Shown here piece by piece: positions 50,412 to 62,583 of a stretch of DNA of 64,000 nucleotides. Location of the stretch: NCBI GenBank assembly GCA_949752795.1, contig CATKHW010000286.1:620001-684000 (forward strand), read 5' to 3'. The stretch comes from Hyperoodon ampullatus (Eukaryota; Chordata; Mammalia; Artiodactyla; Ziphiidae). The notes under the pieces were generated by a model. The model was given only the letters and a program-made list of their open reading frames with translations. It was not told the origin of the DNA and did not search any database. Both the position numbers and the translations under genes were made by a program. Each line of letters begins with the position of its first letter. Position 1 is the first letter of the stretch.

Positions 50412-52150
50412 AGCTGTCGTTGTAGATAGGGTCATTCCAGGTTTCATCAGAGACCCTGAAGGAATTGTAAAGAATTTCCCAGTTGTTTTGTTTTATTTTT
50501 GAAATTCCATTTTATAGTGGGTTTGAGCTGATTATCGCTGCCATGTTTATGCCAGTCTAGACACACTTGATTCCCTTACGGAGACATATCAATACATAGG
50601 TTTTAAGATTCTTACTAGTCAGATATATTCCTCTGTGGGAAATATGGGGTTTTGAGTCCCTTTCACTGAGGAAGGTGTAGGTCTTGTCTATTCCATAGTT
50701 GGTTTTTGGAACGGTACCTGTGCTTATATCAAACTCTGGTTTTATGCATCACCCCACCTCTCCTTCCCCCTTAAGCAGGCATAAGAGTGTTTTCTAAATG
50801 TGAGACACTGTTCTCTTTCCTAACTCAGTTCAAGTGTAGCCATGTTTACAGGATCTTCATAAGTGATATCTTATGATAAGTTTCTTTTTCTCTGTGACTT
50901 ATTTCACTTAGAATCATCGTACCTGAATCCACCCATTTTGCTGCTACTGGTCTTATGACATTGATTTCATGGCTGAGGGATATTCCATCGTACGTAAGTA
51001 CCACAATTTTTTGAACCATTTTTATATTTCCTGGGATATTTAAGGTGTACCCAAGTTGAGGTCCTTGTAAGCAGCGCAGCCCTAAATTTTGGGGTGGCTC
51101 TGTCTTATTGATCTTCAGTTTTCCCAAGGTATATTCCCTAGACTGGAAGTGCCCTTGGCTCTGTAGCTCTGTTGTTTACTTGTTTTAGGGAACAGAATGC
51201 ACTCCTCCAGAGAGGCAGTTGGCAATTTACATCCCGCCCATCAGCATAACAAGGCTCCCTGTTCTCCAGGGCCTGTCTTGCCTTTCTGGTTTTTACACAT
51301 TTTGTGGATGTCCCTTTTGACCGGTGGGAAGTGATACTTCTTTGTAGTGCAGATTTGCATTGCCCGCTTGCTTGCTTGGCCAAAAAGGGCGTATGCATTT
51401 TCTCCTGAATATATTCAGGAGAAAACGCATACGCCCTTTTTGGCCAAGTGCATCATTTTCGAAGTTGTGCCTCTCTTCCTGTGCTTTAAAGGGATTCCAA
51501 CGTACCTCTTGAAATCTGTTTCCTGCTATTCTGCCTCGCTTTCAGGTCCGCATCGTTGCCTTCCCTCAACAGATTTTTGGACGATAGTTGTCCTTTATTA
51601 CTTGGCCAGTTTGTGAATTGCTGTGCCCCTGAGCTCCATTTTTTCAACTCGTTTTTGGTGAGCTGACCGCAAGTCCAAAATTTTGGTTCAGGACCTATAC
51701 TGGTTCCCGGTGGGTGGCTGAGACTTTGCTTAATTCTTCTTCCTGCCGGGAAATTACAGTGATATGTGCCCGTCCAAATGCCTAACAGCTACTCTCTCAT
51801 TGGTTCTCCCTCATCCCTTTCATCCTCTGCCAAATTGGCAACCTGTGCGAACCAGGAGGTTAAAGGGGCTGTCTCTCCAAGTTGGGAGGTTGATAGTAAA
51901 GCAGGTGGAAAGTCAAACTGGAGCACCAGGAGAGGGACTATTCGTTGAGTTTTAGAAACCTTTCGTATTCACAGTGTGTCCGTTCTCTAGGTTTCCCGTA
52001 CATGTTATAACTCTAGTAATATTCCCTTCAACCTGGAGAGTTGGGACCCATGGAATGTGTGCCATGCATTATTGCTTTAAAGGGTCTGCATTTGCTCACC
52101 CAATCTCACCAATCCTCTCAGTCCCAAGTGTCCAGCCTTATGCCACATCC
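50412..52150 (+). repeat. Satellite monomer 30
   Basis: 1,739 bases; L1 part 50483-51374; B, gtgtgccatg. cagttgttttgttttatttt at 50480-50499 is shared with monomers 33 and 35. The post-palindrome set gtgcctctcttcc, ggtccgcatcg and cctcatcccttt is shared with monomer 31. Confidence 0.97.
51375..51448. repeat. Palindrome, monomer 30
   Basis: One left-arm CpG transition (atgcatttt). Confidence 0.97.
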
Positions 52151-53890
52151 AGCTGTCGTTGTAGATAGGGTCATTCCAGGTTTCATCAGAGACTCTGAAG
52201 GAATTGTAAAGAATTTCCCAATTTTTTTTGTTTTGTTTTTGAAATTCCTTTTTATAGTGGGTTTGAGCTGATTCTCGCTGCCATGTTTATGCCAGTCTAG
52301 ACACACTTGATTCCCTTACGGAGACATATCAATACATAGTTTTTAAGATTCTTACTAGTCAGATATATTCCTCTGCGGGAAATATGGTGTTTTGAGTCCC
52401 TTTCACTGAGGAAGGTGTAGGTCTTGTGTATTCCATAGTTGGTTTTTGGAACGGTACCTGTGCTTATATCAAACTCTGGTTTTATGCATCACCCCACCTC
52501 TCTTTCCCCCTTAAGCAGGCATAAGAGTGTTTTCTAAATGTGAGACACTGTTCTCTTTCCTAACTCAGTTCAAGTGTAGCCATGTTTACAGGATCTTCAT
52601 AAGTGATATCTTATGATAAGTTTCTTTTTCTCTGTGACTTATTTCACTTAGAATCATCGTACCTGAATCCACCCATTTTGCTGCTACTGCTCTTATGACA
52701 TTGATTTCATGGCTGAGGGATATTCCATCGTACGTAAGTACCACAATTTTTTGAACCATTTTTATATTTCCTGGGATATTTAAGGTGTACCCAAGTTGAG
52801 GTCCTTGTAAGCAGTGCAGCCCTAAATTTTGGGGTGGCTCTGTCTTATTGATCTTCAGTTTTCCCAAGGTATATTCCCTAGACTGGAAGTGCCCTTGGCT
52901 CTGTAGCTCTGTTGTTTACTTGTTTTAGGGAACACAATGCACTCCTCCAGAGAGGCAGTTGGCAATTTACATCCCGCCCATCAGCATAACAAGGCTCCCT
53001 GTTCTCCAGGGCCTGTCTTGCCTTTCTGGTTTTTACACATTTTGTGGATGTCCCTTTTTACCGGTGGGAAGTGATACTTCTTTGTAGTGCAGATTTGCAT
53101 TGCCCGCTTGCTTGCTTGGCCAAAAAGGGCGTATGCGTTTTCTCCTGAATATATTCAGGAGAAAACGCATACGCCCTTTTTGGCCAAGTGCATCATTTTC
53201 GAAGTTGTGCCTCTCTTCCTGTGCTTTAAAGGGGATTCCAACGTACCTCTTGAAATCTGTTTCCTGCTATTCTGCCTCACTTTCAGGTCCGCATCGTTGC
53301 CTTCCCTCAACAGATTTTTGGACGATATTTGTCCTTTATTACTTGGCCAGTTTGTGAATCGCTGTGCCCCTGAGCTCCATTTTTCAACTCGTTTTTGGTG
53401 AGCTGACCGCAAGTCCAAAATTTTGGTTCAGGACCTATGCTGGTTCCCGGTGGGTGGCTGAGACTTTGCTTAATTCTTCTTCCTGCCGGGAAATTACAGT
53501 GATATGTGCCCGTCCAAATGCCTAACAGCTACTCTCTAATTGGTTCTCCCTCATCCCTTTCATCCTCTGCCAAATTGGCAACCTGTGCGAACCAGGAGGT
53601 TAAAGGGGCTGTCTCTCCAAGTTGGGAGGTTGATAGTAAAGCAGGTGGAAAGTCAAACTGGAGCACCAGGAGAGGGACTATTCGTAGAGTTTTAGAAACC
53701 TTTCGTATTCACAGTGTGTCCGTTCTCTAGGTTTCCCGTACATGTTATAACTGTAGTAATATTCCCTTCAACCTGGAGAGTTGGGACCCATGGAATGTGA
53801 GTCATGCATTATTGCTTTAAAGGGTCTGCATTTGCTCACCCAATCTCACGAATCCTCTCAGTCCCAAGTGTCCAGCCTTATGCCACATCC
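52151..53890 (+). repeat. Satellite monomer 31
   Basis: 1,740 bases; L1 part 52222-53114; B with gtgagtcatg. Its L1 part resembles monomers 29 and 32 and its second half resembles monomer 30, so it is a composite of two neighbours. Confidence 0.97.
53115..53188. repeat. Palindrome, monomer 31 (perfect)
   Basis: All 37 pairs match. Confidence 0.97.
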
Positions 53891-55629
53891 AGCTGTCGTT
53901 GTAGATAGGGTCATTCCAGGTTTCATCAGAGACTCTGAAGGAATTGTAAAGAATTTCCCAATTTTTTTTGTTTTGTTTTTGAAATTCCTTTTTATAGTGG
54001 GTTTGAGCTGATTCTCGCTGCCATGTTTATGCCAGTCTAGACACACTTGATTCCCTTACGGAGACATATCAATACATAGTTTTTAAGATTCTTACTAGTC
54101 AGATATATTCCTCTGCGGGAAATATGGGGTTTTGAGTCCCTTTCACTGAGGAAGGTGTAGGTCTTGTGTATTCCATAGTTGGTTTTTGGAACGGTACCTG
54201 TGCTTATATCAAACTCTGGTTTTATGCATCACCCCACCTCTCTTTCCCCCTTAAGCAGGCATAAGAGTGTTTTCTAAATGTGAGACACTGTTCTCTTTCC
54301 TAACTCAGTTCAAGTGTAGCCATGTTTACAGGATCTTCATAAGTGATATCTTATGATAAGTTTCATTTTCTGTGTGACTTATTTCACTTAGAATCATCGT
54401 ACCTGAATCCACCCATTTTGCTGCTACTGGTCTTATGACATTGATTTCATGGCTGAGGGATATTCCATCGTACGTAAGTACCACAATTTTTTGAACCATT
54501 TTTATATTTCCTGGGATATTTAAGGTGTACCCAAGTTGAGGTCCTTGTAAGCCGTGCAGCCCTAAATTTTGGGGTGGCTCTGTCTTATTGATCTTCAGTT
54601 TTCCCAAGGTATATTCCCTAGCATGAAGTGCCCTTGGCTCTGTAGCTCTGTTGTTTACTTGTTTTAGGGAACACAATGCACTCCTCCAGAGAGGCAGTTG
54701 GCAATTTACATCCCGCCCATCAGCATAACAAGGCTCCCTGTTCTCCAGGGCCTGTCTTGCCTTTCTGGTTTTTACACATTTTGTGGATGTCCCTTTTGAC
54801 CGGTGGGAAGTGATACTTCTTTGTAGTGCAGATTTGCATTGCCCGCTTGCTTGCTTGGGCAAAAAGGGCATATATGTTTTCTCCTGAATATATTCAGGAG
54901 AAAACGCATACGCTCTTTTTGGCCAAGTGCATCATTGTCGAAGTTGTGCCCCTCTTCCTGTGCTTTAAAGACGATTCCAACGTACCTCTTGAAATCTGTT
55001 TCCTGCTATTCTGCCTCGCTTTCAAGTCTGCCTCGTTGCCTTCCCTCAACAGATTTTTGGACGATAGTTGTCCTTTATTACTCGGCCAGTTTGTGAATTG
55101 CTGTGCCCCTGAGCTCCATTTTTCAACTCGTTTTTGGTGAGCTGACCGCAAGTCCAAAATTTTGGTTCAGGACCTATGCTGGTTCCCGGTGGGGGGCTGA
55201 GACTTTGGTTAATTCTTCTTCGTGCCGGGAAATTACAGTGATATGTGCCCGTCCAAATGCCTAACAGCTACTCTCTCATTGGTTCTCCCTCTTCCCTTTC
55301 TTCCTCTGCCAAATCGGCAACCTGTGCGAACCAGGAGGTTAAAGGGGCTGTCTCTCCACGTTGGGAGGTTGAGAGTAAAGCAGATGGAAAGTCAAACCGG
55401 AGCACCAGGAGAGGGACTATTCGTTGAGTTTTAGAAACCTTTTGAATTCACAGTGTGTCCGTTCTCTAGGTTTCCCGTACATGTTATAGCTGTAGTAATA
55501 TTCCCTTCAACCTCGAGAGTTGGGACCCATGGAATGTGTGCCATGCATTATTGCTTTAAAGGGTCTGCATTTGCTCACCCAATCTCACCAATCCTCTCAG
55601 TCCCAAGTGTCCAGCCTTATGCCACATCC
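53891..55629 (+). repeat. Satellite monomer 32
   Basis: 1,739 bases; L1 part 53962-54853; B, gtgtgccatg. Near-copy of monomer 29, three units upstream. ccctagcatgaagtg at 54616 (one base lost) opens a chance 181-codon minus-strand reading at 54326-54871. Confidence 0.97.
54854..54927. repeat. Palindrome, monomer 32
   Basis: Four left-arm mismatches (cttgggc, gggcatatatg) and one on the right (acgctcttt). This is the most degraded left arm. Confidence 0.97.
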
Positions 55630-57368
55630 AGCTGTCGTTGTAGATAGGGTCATTCCAGGTTTCATCAGAGACCCTGAAGGAATTGTAAAGAATTTCCCAG
55701 TTGTTTTGTTTTATTTTTGAAATTCCTTTTTATAGTGGGTATGAGCTGATTCTCGCTGCCATGTTTATGCCAGTCTAGACACACTTGATTCCCTTACGGA
55801 GACATATCAATACATAGGTTTTAAGATTCTTACTAGTCAGATATATTCCTCTGCGGGAAATATGGGGTTTTAAGTCTCTTTCACTGAGGAAGGTGTAGGT
55901 CTTGTCTATTCCATAGTTGGTTTTTGGAACGGTACCTGTGCTTATATCAAACTCTGGTTTTATGCATCACCCCACCTCTCCTTCCCCCTTAAGCAGGTAT
56001 AAGAGTGTTTTCTAAATGTGAGACACTGTTCTCTTTCCTAACTCAGTTCAAGTTTAGCCATGTTTACAGGATCTTCATAAGTGATATCTTATGATATGTT
56101 TCTTTTTCTCTGTGACTTATTTCACTTAGAATCATCGTACCTGAATCCACCCATTTTGCTGCTACTGGTCTTATGACATTGATTTCATAGCTGAGGGATA
56201 TTCCATCGTACGTAAGTACCACAATTTTTTGAACCATTTTTATATTTCCTGGGATATTTAAGGTGTACCCAAGTTGAGGTCCTTGTAAGCAGTGCAGCCC
56301 TAAATTTTGGGGTGGCTCTGTCTTATTGATCTTCAGTTTTCCCAAGGTATATTCCCTAGACTGGAAGTTCCCTTGGCTCTGTAGCTCTGTTGTTTACTTG
56401 TTTTAGGGAACACAATGCACTCCTCCAGAAAGGCAGTTGGCAATTTACATCCCGCCCATCAGCATAACAAGGCTCCCTGTTCTCCAGGGCCTGTCTTGCC
56501 TTTCTGGTTTTTACACATTTTGTGGATGTCCCTTTTGACCGGTGGGAAGTGATACTTCTTTGTACTGCACATTTGCATTGCCCGCTTGCTTGCTTGGCCA
56601 AAAAGGGCGTATGCGTTTTCTCCTGAATATATTCAGGAGAAAACGCATATGCCCTTTTTGGCCAAGTGCATCATTGTCGAAGTTGTGCCCCTCTTCCTGT
56701 GCTTTAAAGGCGATTCCAACGTACCTCTTGAAATCTGTTTCCTGCTATTCTGCCTCGCTTTCAAGTCCGCCTCGTTTCATTCCCTCAACAGATTTTTGGA
56801 CGATAGTTGTCCTTTATTACTCGGCCAGTTTGTGAATTGCTGTGCCCCTGAGCTCCATTTTTCAACTCGTTTTTGGTGAGCTGACCGCAAGTCCAAAATT
56901 TTGGTTCAGGACCTATACTGGTTCCCGGTGGGGGGCTGAGACTTTGATTAATTCTTCTTCCTGCCGGGAAATTACAGTGATATGTGCCCGTCCAAATGCC
57001 TATCAGCTACTCTCTCATTGGTTCTCCCTCTTCCCTTTCTTCCTCTGCCAAATTGGCAACCTGTGCGAACCAGAAGGTTAAAGGGGCTGTCTCTCCAAGT
57101 TGGGACGTTGATAGTAAAGCAGGTGGAAAGTCACACCGGAGCACCAGGAGAGGGACTATTCGTTGAGTTTTAGAAACCTTTCGTATTCACAGTGTGTCTG
57201 TTCTCTAGGTTTCCCGTACATGTTATAACTGTAGTAATATTCCCTTCAACATGGAGAGTTGGGACCCATGGAATGGGTGCCATGCATTATTGCTTTAAAG
57301 GGTCTGCATTTGCTCACCCAATCTCACCAATCCCCTCAGTCCCAAGTGTCCAGCCTTATGCCATATCC
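55630..57368 (+). repeat. Satellite monomer 33
   Basis: 1,739 bases; L1 part 55701-56592; B, gggtgccatg subtype. gcctatcagctac, atcccctcag and gccatatcc are shared with monomer 36, three units on. Confidence 0.97.
56593..56666. repeat. Palindrome, monomer 33
   Basis: One right-arm CpG transition (gcatatgccc), as in monomer 17. Confidence 0.97.
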
Positions 57369-59106
57369 AGCTGTCTTTGTAGATAGGGTCATTCCAGGTT
57401 TCATCATTGACCCTGAAGGAATTGTAAAGAATTTCCCAGGTTTTTGTTTTGTTTTTGAAATTCCTTTTTATAGTGGGTTTGAGCTGATTCTCGCTTCCAT
57501 GTTTAAGCCAGTCTAGACACACTTGATTCCCTTACGGAGACATATCAATACATAGGTTTTAAGATTCTTACTAGTCAGATATATTCCTCTGCGGGAAATA
57601 TGGTGTTTTAAGTCTCTTTCACTGAGGAAGGTGTAGGTCTTGTCTATTCCATAGTTGGTTTTTGGAATGGTACCTGTGCTTATATCAAACTCTGGTTTTA
57701 TGCATCACCCCACCTCTCCTTCCCCCTTAAGCAGGCATAAGAGTGTTTTCTAAATGTGAGACACTGTTCTCTTTCCTAACTCAGTTCAAGTGTAGCCATG
57801 TTTACAGGATCTTCATAAGTGATATCTTATGATAAGTTTCTTTTTCTCTGTGACTTATTTCACTTAGAATCATCGTACCTGAATCCACCCATTTTGCTGC
57901 TACTGGTCTTATGACATTGATTTCATGGCTGAGGGATATTCCATCGTACGTAAGTACCACAATTTTTTGAACCATTTTTATATTTCCTGGGATATTTAAG
58001 GTGTACCCAAGTTGAGGTCCTTGTAAGCAGTGCAGCCCTAAAGTTTGGGGTGGCTCTGTCTTATTGATTTTCAGTTTTCCCAAAGTATATTCCCTAGACT
58101 TGAAGTGCCCTTGGCTCTGTAGCTCTGTTGTTTACTTGTTTTAGGGAACACAATGTACTCCTCCAGAGAGGCAGTTGGCAATTTACATCCCGCCCATCAG
58201 CATAACAAGGCTCCCTGTTCTCCAGGGCCAGTCTTGCCTTTCTGGTTTTTACACATTTTGTGGTTGTCCCTTTTGACCGGTGGGAAGTGATACTTCTTTG
58301 TAGTGCAGATTTGCATTGCCCGCTTGCTTGCTTGGGCAAAAAATGCGTATGCGTTTTCTCCTGAATATATTCAGGAGAAAACGCATACGCCTTTTATGGC
58401 CAAGTGCATCATTGTCGAAGTTGTGCCCCTCTTTCTGTGCCTTAAAGGCGATTCCAACGTACCTCTTGAAATCTGTTTCCTGCTCTTATGCCTCGCTTTC
58501 AAGTCGGCCTCGTTGCCTTCCCTCAACAGATTTTTGGACGATAGTTGTCCTTTATTACTCGGCCAGTTTGTGAATTGCTGTGCCCCTGAGCTCCATTTTT
58601 CAACTCGTTTTTGGTGAGCTGACCGCAGGTCCAAAATTTTGGTTCAGGACCTAAACTGGTTCCCGGTGGGTGGCTGAGACTTTGGTTAATTCTTCTTCCT
58701 GCCGGGAAATTACAGTGATATGTGCCCGTCCAAATGCCTAACAGCTACTCTCTCATTGGTTCTCCCTCTTCCCTTTCATCATCTGCCAAATTGGCAACCT
58801 GTGTGAACCAGGACGTTAAAGGGTCTGTCTCTCCAAGTTGGGAGGTTGATAGTAAAGCAGATGGAAAGTCAAACCGGAGCACCAGGAGAGGGACTATTCG
58901 TTGAGTTTTAGAAACCTTTCGTATTCACAGTGTGTCCGTTCTCTAGGTTTCCCGTACATGTTATAGCTGTAGTAATATTCCCTTCAACCTGGAGGGTTGG
59001 GACCCATGGAATGTGTGCCATGCATTATTGCTTTAAAGGGTCTGCATTTGCTCACCCAATCTCACCAATCCTCTCAGTCCCAAGTGTCCAGCCTTATGCC
59101 ACATCC
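57369..59106 (+). repeat. Satellite monomer 34
   Basis: 1,738 bases; L1 part 57440-58330; B, gtgtgccatg. gctcttatgcctcg near 58482 is shared with monomer 9. Confidence 0.97.
58331..58404. repeat. Palindrome, monomer 34
   Basis: Left-arm changes cttgggcaaaaaatgcg and right-arm changes cgccttttatggcc. Confidence 0.95.
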
Positions 59107-60844
59107 AGCTGTCGTTGTAGATAGGGTCATTCCAGGTTTCATCAGAGACACTGAAGGAATTGTAAAGAATTTCCCAGTTGTTTTGTTTTATTTTTGAAAT
59201 TCCTTTTTTAGTGGGTTTGAGCTGATTCTCGCTGCCATGTTTATGCCAGTCTAGACACACTTGATTCCCTTACGGAGACATATCAATACATAGGTTTTAA
59301 GATTCTTACTAGTCAGATATATTCCTCTGCGGGAAATATGGGGTTTTTAGTCCCTTTCACTGAGGAAGGTGTAGGTCTTGTCTATTCCATAGTTGGTTTT
59401 TGGAACGGTACCTGTGCTTATATCAAATTCTGGTTTTATGCATCACCCCACCTCTCCTTCCCCCTTAAGCAGGCATAAGAGTGTTTTCTAAATGTGAGAC
59501 ACTGTTCTCTTTCCTAACTCAGTTCAAGTGTAGCCATGTTTACAGGATCTTCATAAGTGATATCTTATGATAAGTTTCTTTTTCTGTGTGACTTATTTCA
59601 CTTAGAATCATCGTACCTGAATCCACCCATTTTGCTGCTACTGGTCTTATGACATTGATTTCATGGCTGAGGGATATTCCATCGTACGTAAGTACCACAA
59701 TTTTTTGAACCGTTTTTATATTTCCTGGGATATTTAAGGTGTACCCAAGTTGAGGTCCTTGTAAGCAGTGCAGCCCTAAATTTTGGGGTGGCTCTGTCTT
59801 ATTGATTTTCAGTTTTCCCAAGGTATATTCCCTAGACTGGAAGTGCCCTTGGCTCTGTAGCTCTGTTCTTTACTTGTTTTAGGGAACACAATGCACTCCT
59901 CCAGAGAGGCAGTTGGCAATTTACATCCCGCCCATCAGCATAACAAGTCTCCCTGTTCTCCAGGGCCTGTCTTGCCTTTCTGGTTTTTACACATTTTTTG
60001 GATGTCCCTTTTGACCGGTGGGAAGTGATACTTCTTTGTAGTGCAGATTTGCATTGCCCGCTTGCTTGCTTGGCCAAAAAGGGCGTATGCGTTTTCTCCT
60101 GAATATATTCAGGAGAAAACGCATACGCCCTTTTTGGCCAAGTGCATCATTGTCGAAGTTGTGCCCCTCTTCCTGTGCTTTAAAGGCAATTCCAATGTAC
60201 CTCTTGAAATCTGTTTCCTGCTATTCTGCCTCGCTTTCAAGTCCGCCTCATTGCCTTCCCTCAACAGATTTTTGGACGATAGTTGTCCTTTATTACTTGG
60301 CCAGTTTGTGAATTGCTGTGCCCCTGAGCTCCATTTTTCAACTCGTTTTAGGTGAGCTGACCGCAAGTCCAAAATTTTGGTTCAGGACCTATACTGGTTC
60401 CCGGTGGGTGGCTGAGACTTTGGTTAATTCTTCTTCCTGCCGGGAAATTACAGTGATATGTGCCCGTCCAAATGCCTAACAGCTACTCCCTCATTGGTTC
60501 TCCCTCTTCCCTTTCATCCTCTGCCAAATTGGAAACCTGTGCGAACCAGGAGGTTAAAGGGGCTGTCTCTCCAAGTTGGGAGGTTGATAGTAAAGCAGAT
60601 GGAAAGTCAAACCGGAACACCAGGAGAAAGAGTATTCGTTGAGTTTTAGATACCTTTCGTATTCGCAGAGTGTCCGTTCTCTAGGTTTCCCGTACATGTT
60701 ATAACTGTAGTAATATTCCCTTCAACCTGGAGAGTTGGGACCCATGGAATGGGTGCCATGCATTATTGCTTTAAAGGGTCTGCATTTGTTCACCCAATCT
60801 CACCAATCCTCTCAGTCCCAAGTGTCCAGCCTTATGCCACATCC
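59107..60844 (+). repeat. Satellite monomer 35
   Basis: 1,738 bases; L1 part 59178-60068; B, gggtgccatg. cagttgttttgttttatttt shared with monomers 30 and 33. Private: ccaggagaaagagtattcg near 60620. Confidence 0.97.
60069..60142. repeat. Palindrome, monomer 35 (perfect)
   Basis: All 37 pairs match. Confidence 0.97.
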
Positions 60845-62583
60845 AGCTGTCGTTGAAGATAGGGTCATTCCAGGTTTCATCAGAGACCCTGAAGGAATTG
60901 TAAAGAATTTCCCAGTTTTTTTGTTTTGTTTTTGAAATTCCTTTTTATAGTGGGTTTGAGCTGATTCTCGCTGCCATGTTTATGCCAGTCTAGACACACT
61001 TGATTCCCTTACGGAGACATATCAATACATAGGTTTTAAGATTCTTACTAGTCAGATATATTCCTCTGCGGGAAATATGGGCTTTTGAGTCCCTTTCACT
61101 GAGGAAGGTGTAGGTCTTGTCTATTCCATAGTTGGTTTTTGGAATGGTACCTGTGCTTATATGAAACTCTGGTTTTATGCATCACCCCACCTCTCCTTCC
61201 CCCTTAAGCAGGCATAAGAGTGTTTTCTAAGTGTGAGACACTGTTCTCTTTCCTAACTCAGTTCAAGTGTAGCCATGTTTACAGGATCTTCATAAGTGAT
61301 ATCTTATGATAAGTTTCTTTTTCTCTGTGACTTATTTCACTTAGAATCATCGTACCTGAATCCACCCATTTTGCTGCTACTGGTCTTATGACATTGATTT
61401 CATGGCTGAGGGATATTCCATCGTACGTAAGTACCACAATTTTTTGACCCATTTTTATATTTCCTGGGATATTTAAGGTGTACCCAAGTTGAGGTCCTTG
61501 TAAGCAGTGCAGCCCTAAATTTTGGGGTGGCACTTTCTTATTGATCTTCAGTTTTCCCAAGGTTTATTCCCTAGACTGGAAGTGCCCTTGGCTCTGTAGC
61601 TCTGGTCTTTACTTGTTTTAGGGAACACAATGCACTCCTCCAGAGAGGCAGTTGGCAATTTACATCCCACCCATCAGCATAACAAGGCTCCCTGTTCTCC
61701 AGGGCCTGTCTTGCCTTTCTGGTTTTTACACATTTTGTGGATGTCCATTTTGACCGGTGGGAAGTGATACTTCTTTGTAGTGCAGATTTGCATTGCCCGC
61801 TTGCTTGCTTGGCCAAAAAGGGCGTATGCGTATTCTCCTGAATATATTCAGGAGAAAACGCATACGCCCTTTTTGGCCAAATGCATCATTGTCGAAGTTG
61901 TGCCCCTCTTCCTGTGCTTTAAAGGCGATTCCAACATACCTCTTGAAATCTGTTTCCTGCTATTCTGTCTCGCTTTCAAGTCCCCCTCGTTGCCTTCCCT
62001 CAACAGATTTTTGGACGATAGTTGTCCTTTATTACTCGGCCAGTTTGTGAATTCCTGTGCCCCTGAGCTCCATTTTTCAACTCGTTTTTGGTGAGCTGAC
62101 CGCAAGTCCAAAATTTTGGTTCAGGACCTATACTGGTTCCCGGTGGGGGGCTGAGACTTTGGTTAATTCTTCTTCCTGCCGGGAAATTACAGTGATATGT
62201 GCCCGTCCAAATGCCTATCAGCTACTCTCTCATTGGTTCTCCCTCTTCCCTTTCATCCTCTGCCAAATTGGCAACCTGTGCGAACCAGGAGGTTAAAGGG
62301 GCTGTCTCTCCAAGCTGGGAGGTTGAGAGTAAAGGAGATGGAAAGTCAAACCGGAGCACCAGGAGAGGGACTATTCGTTGAGTTTTAGAAACCTTTCGTA
62401 TTCACAGTGTGTCCGTCCTCTAGGTTTCCCGTACATGTTATAGCTGTAGTAATATTCCCTTCAACCTGGAGAGTTGGGACCCATGGAATGTGTGCCATGC
62501 ATTATTGCTTTAAAGGGTCTGCATTTGCTCACCCAATCTCATCAATCCCCTCAGTCCCACGTGTCCAGCCTTATGCCATATCC
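60845..62583 (+). repeat. Satellite monomer 36
   Basis: 1,739 bases; L1 part 60916-61807; B, gtgtgccatg. Shares three variant sites with monomer 33. It is the last complete unit. Confidence 0.97.
61808..61881. repeat. Palindrome, monomer 36
   Basis: One left-arm mismatch (gcgtattctcc) and one at the last base on the right (ggccaaa). Confidence 0.97.

Noticed and set aside
54326..54871. 181-codon open reading frame on the minus strand, the longest in the window
   Set aside because: It exists only because a base is lost at 54616, joining two L1 ORF2 fossil frames. The equivalent frame is closed in other copies, there is no start context, and it lies in satellite DNA.
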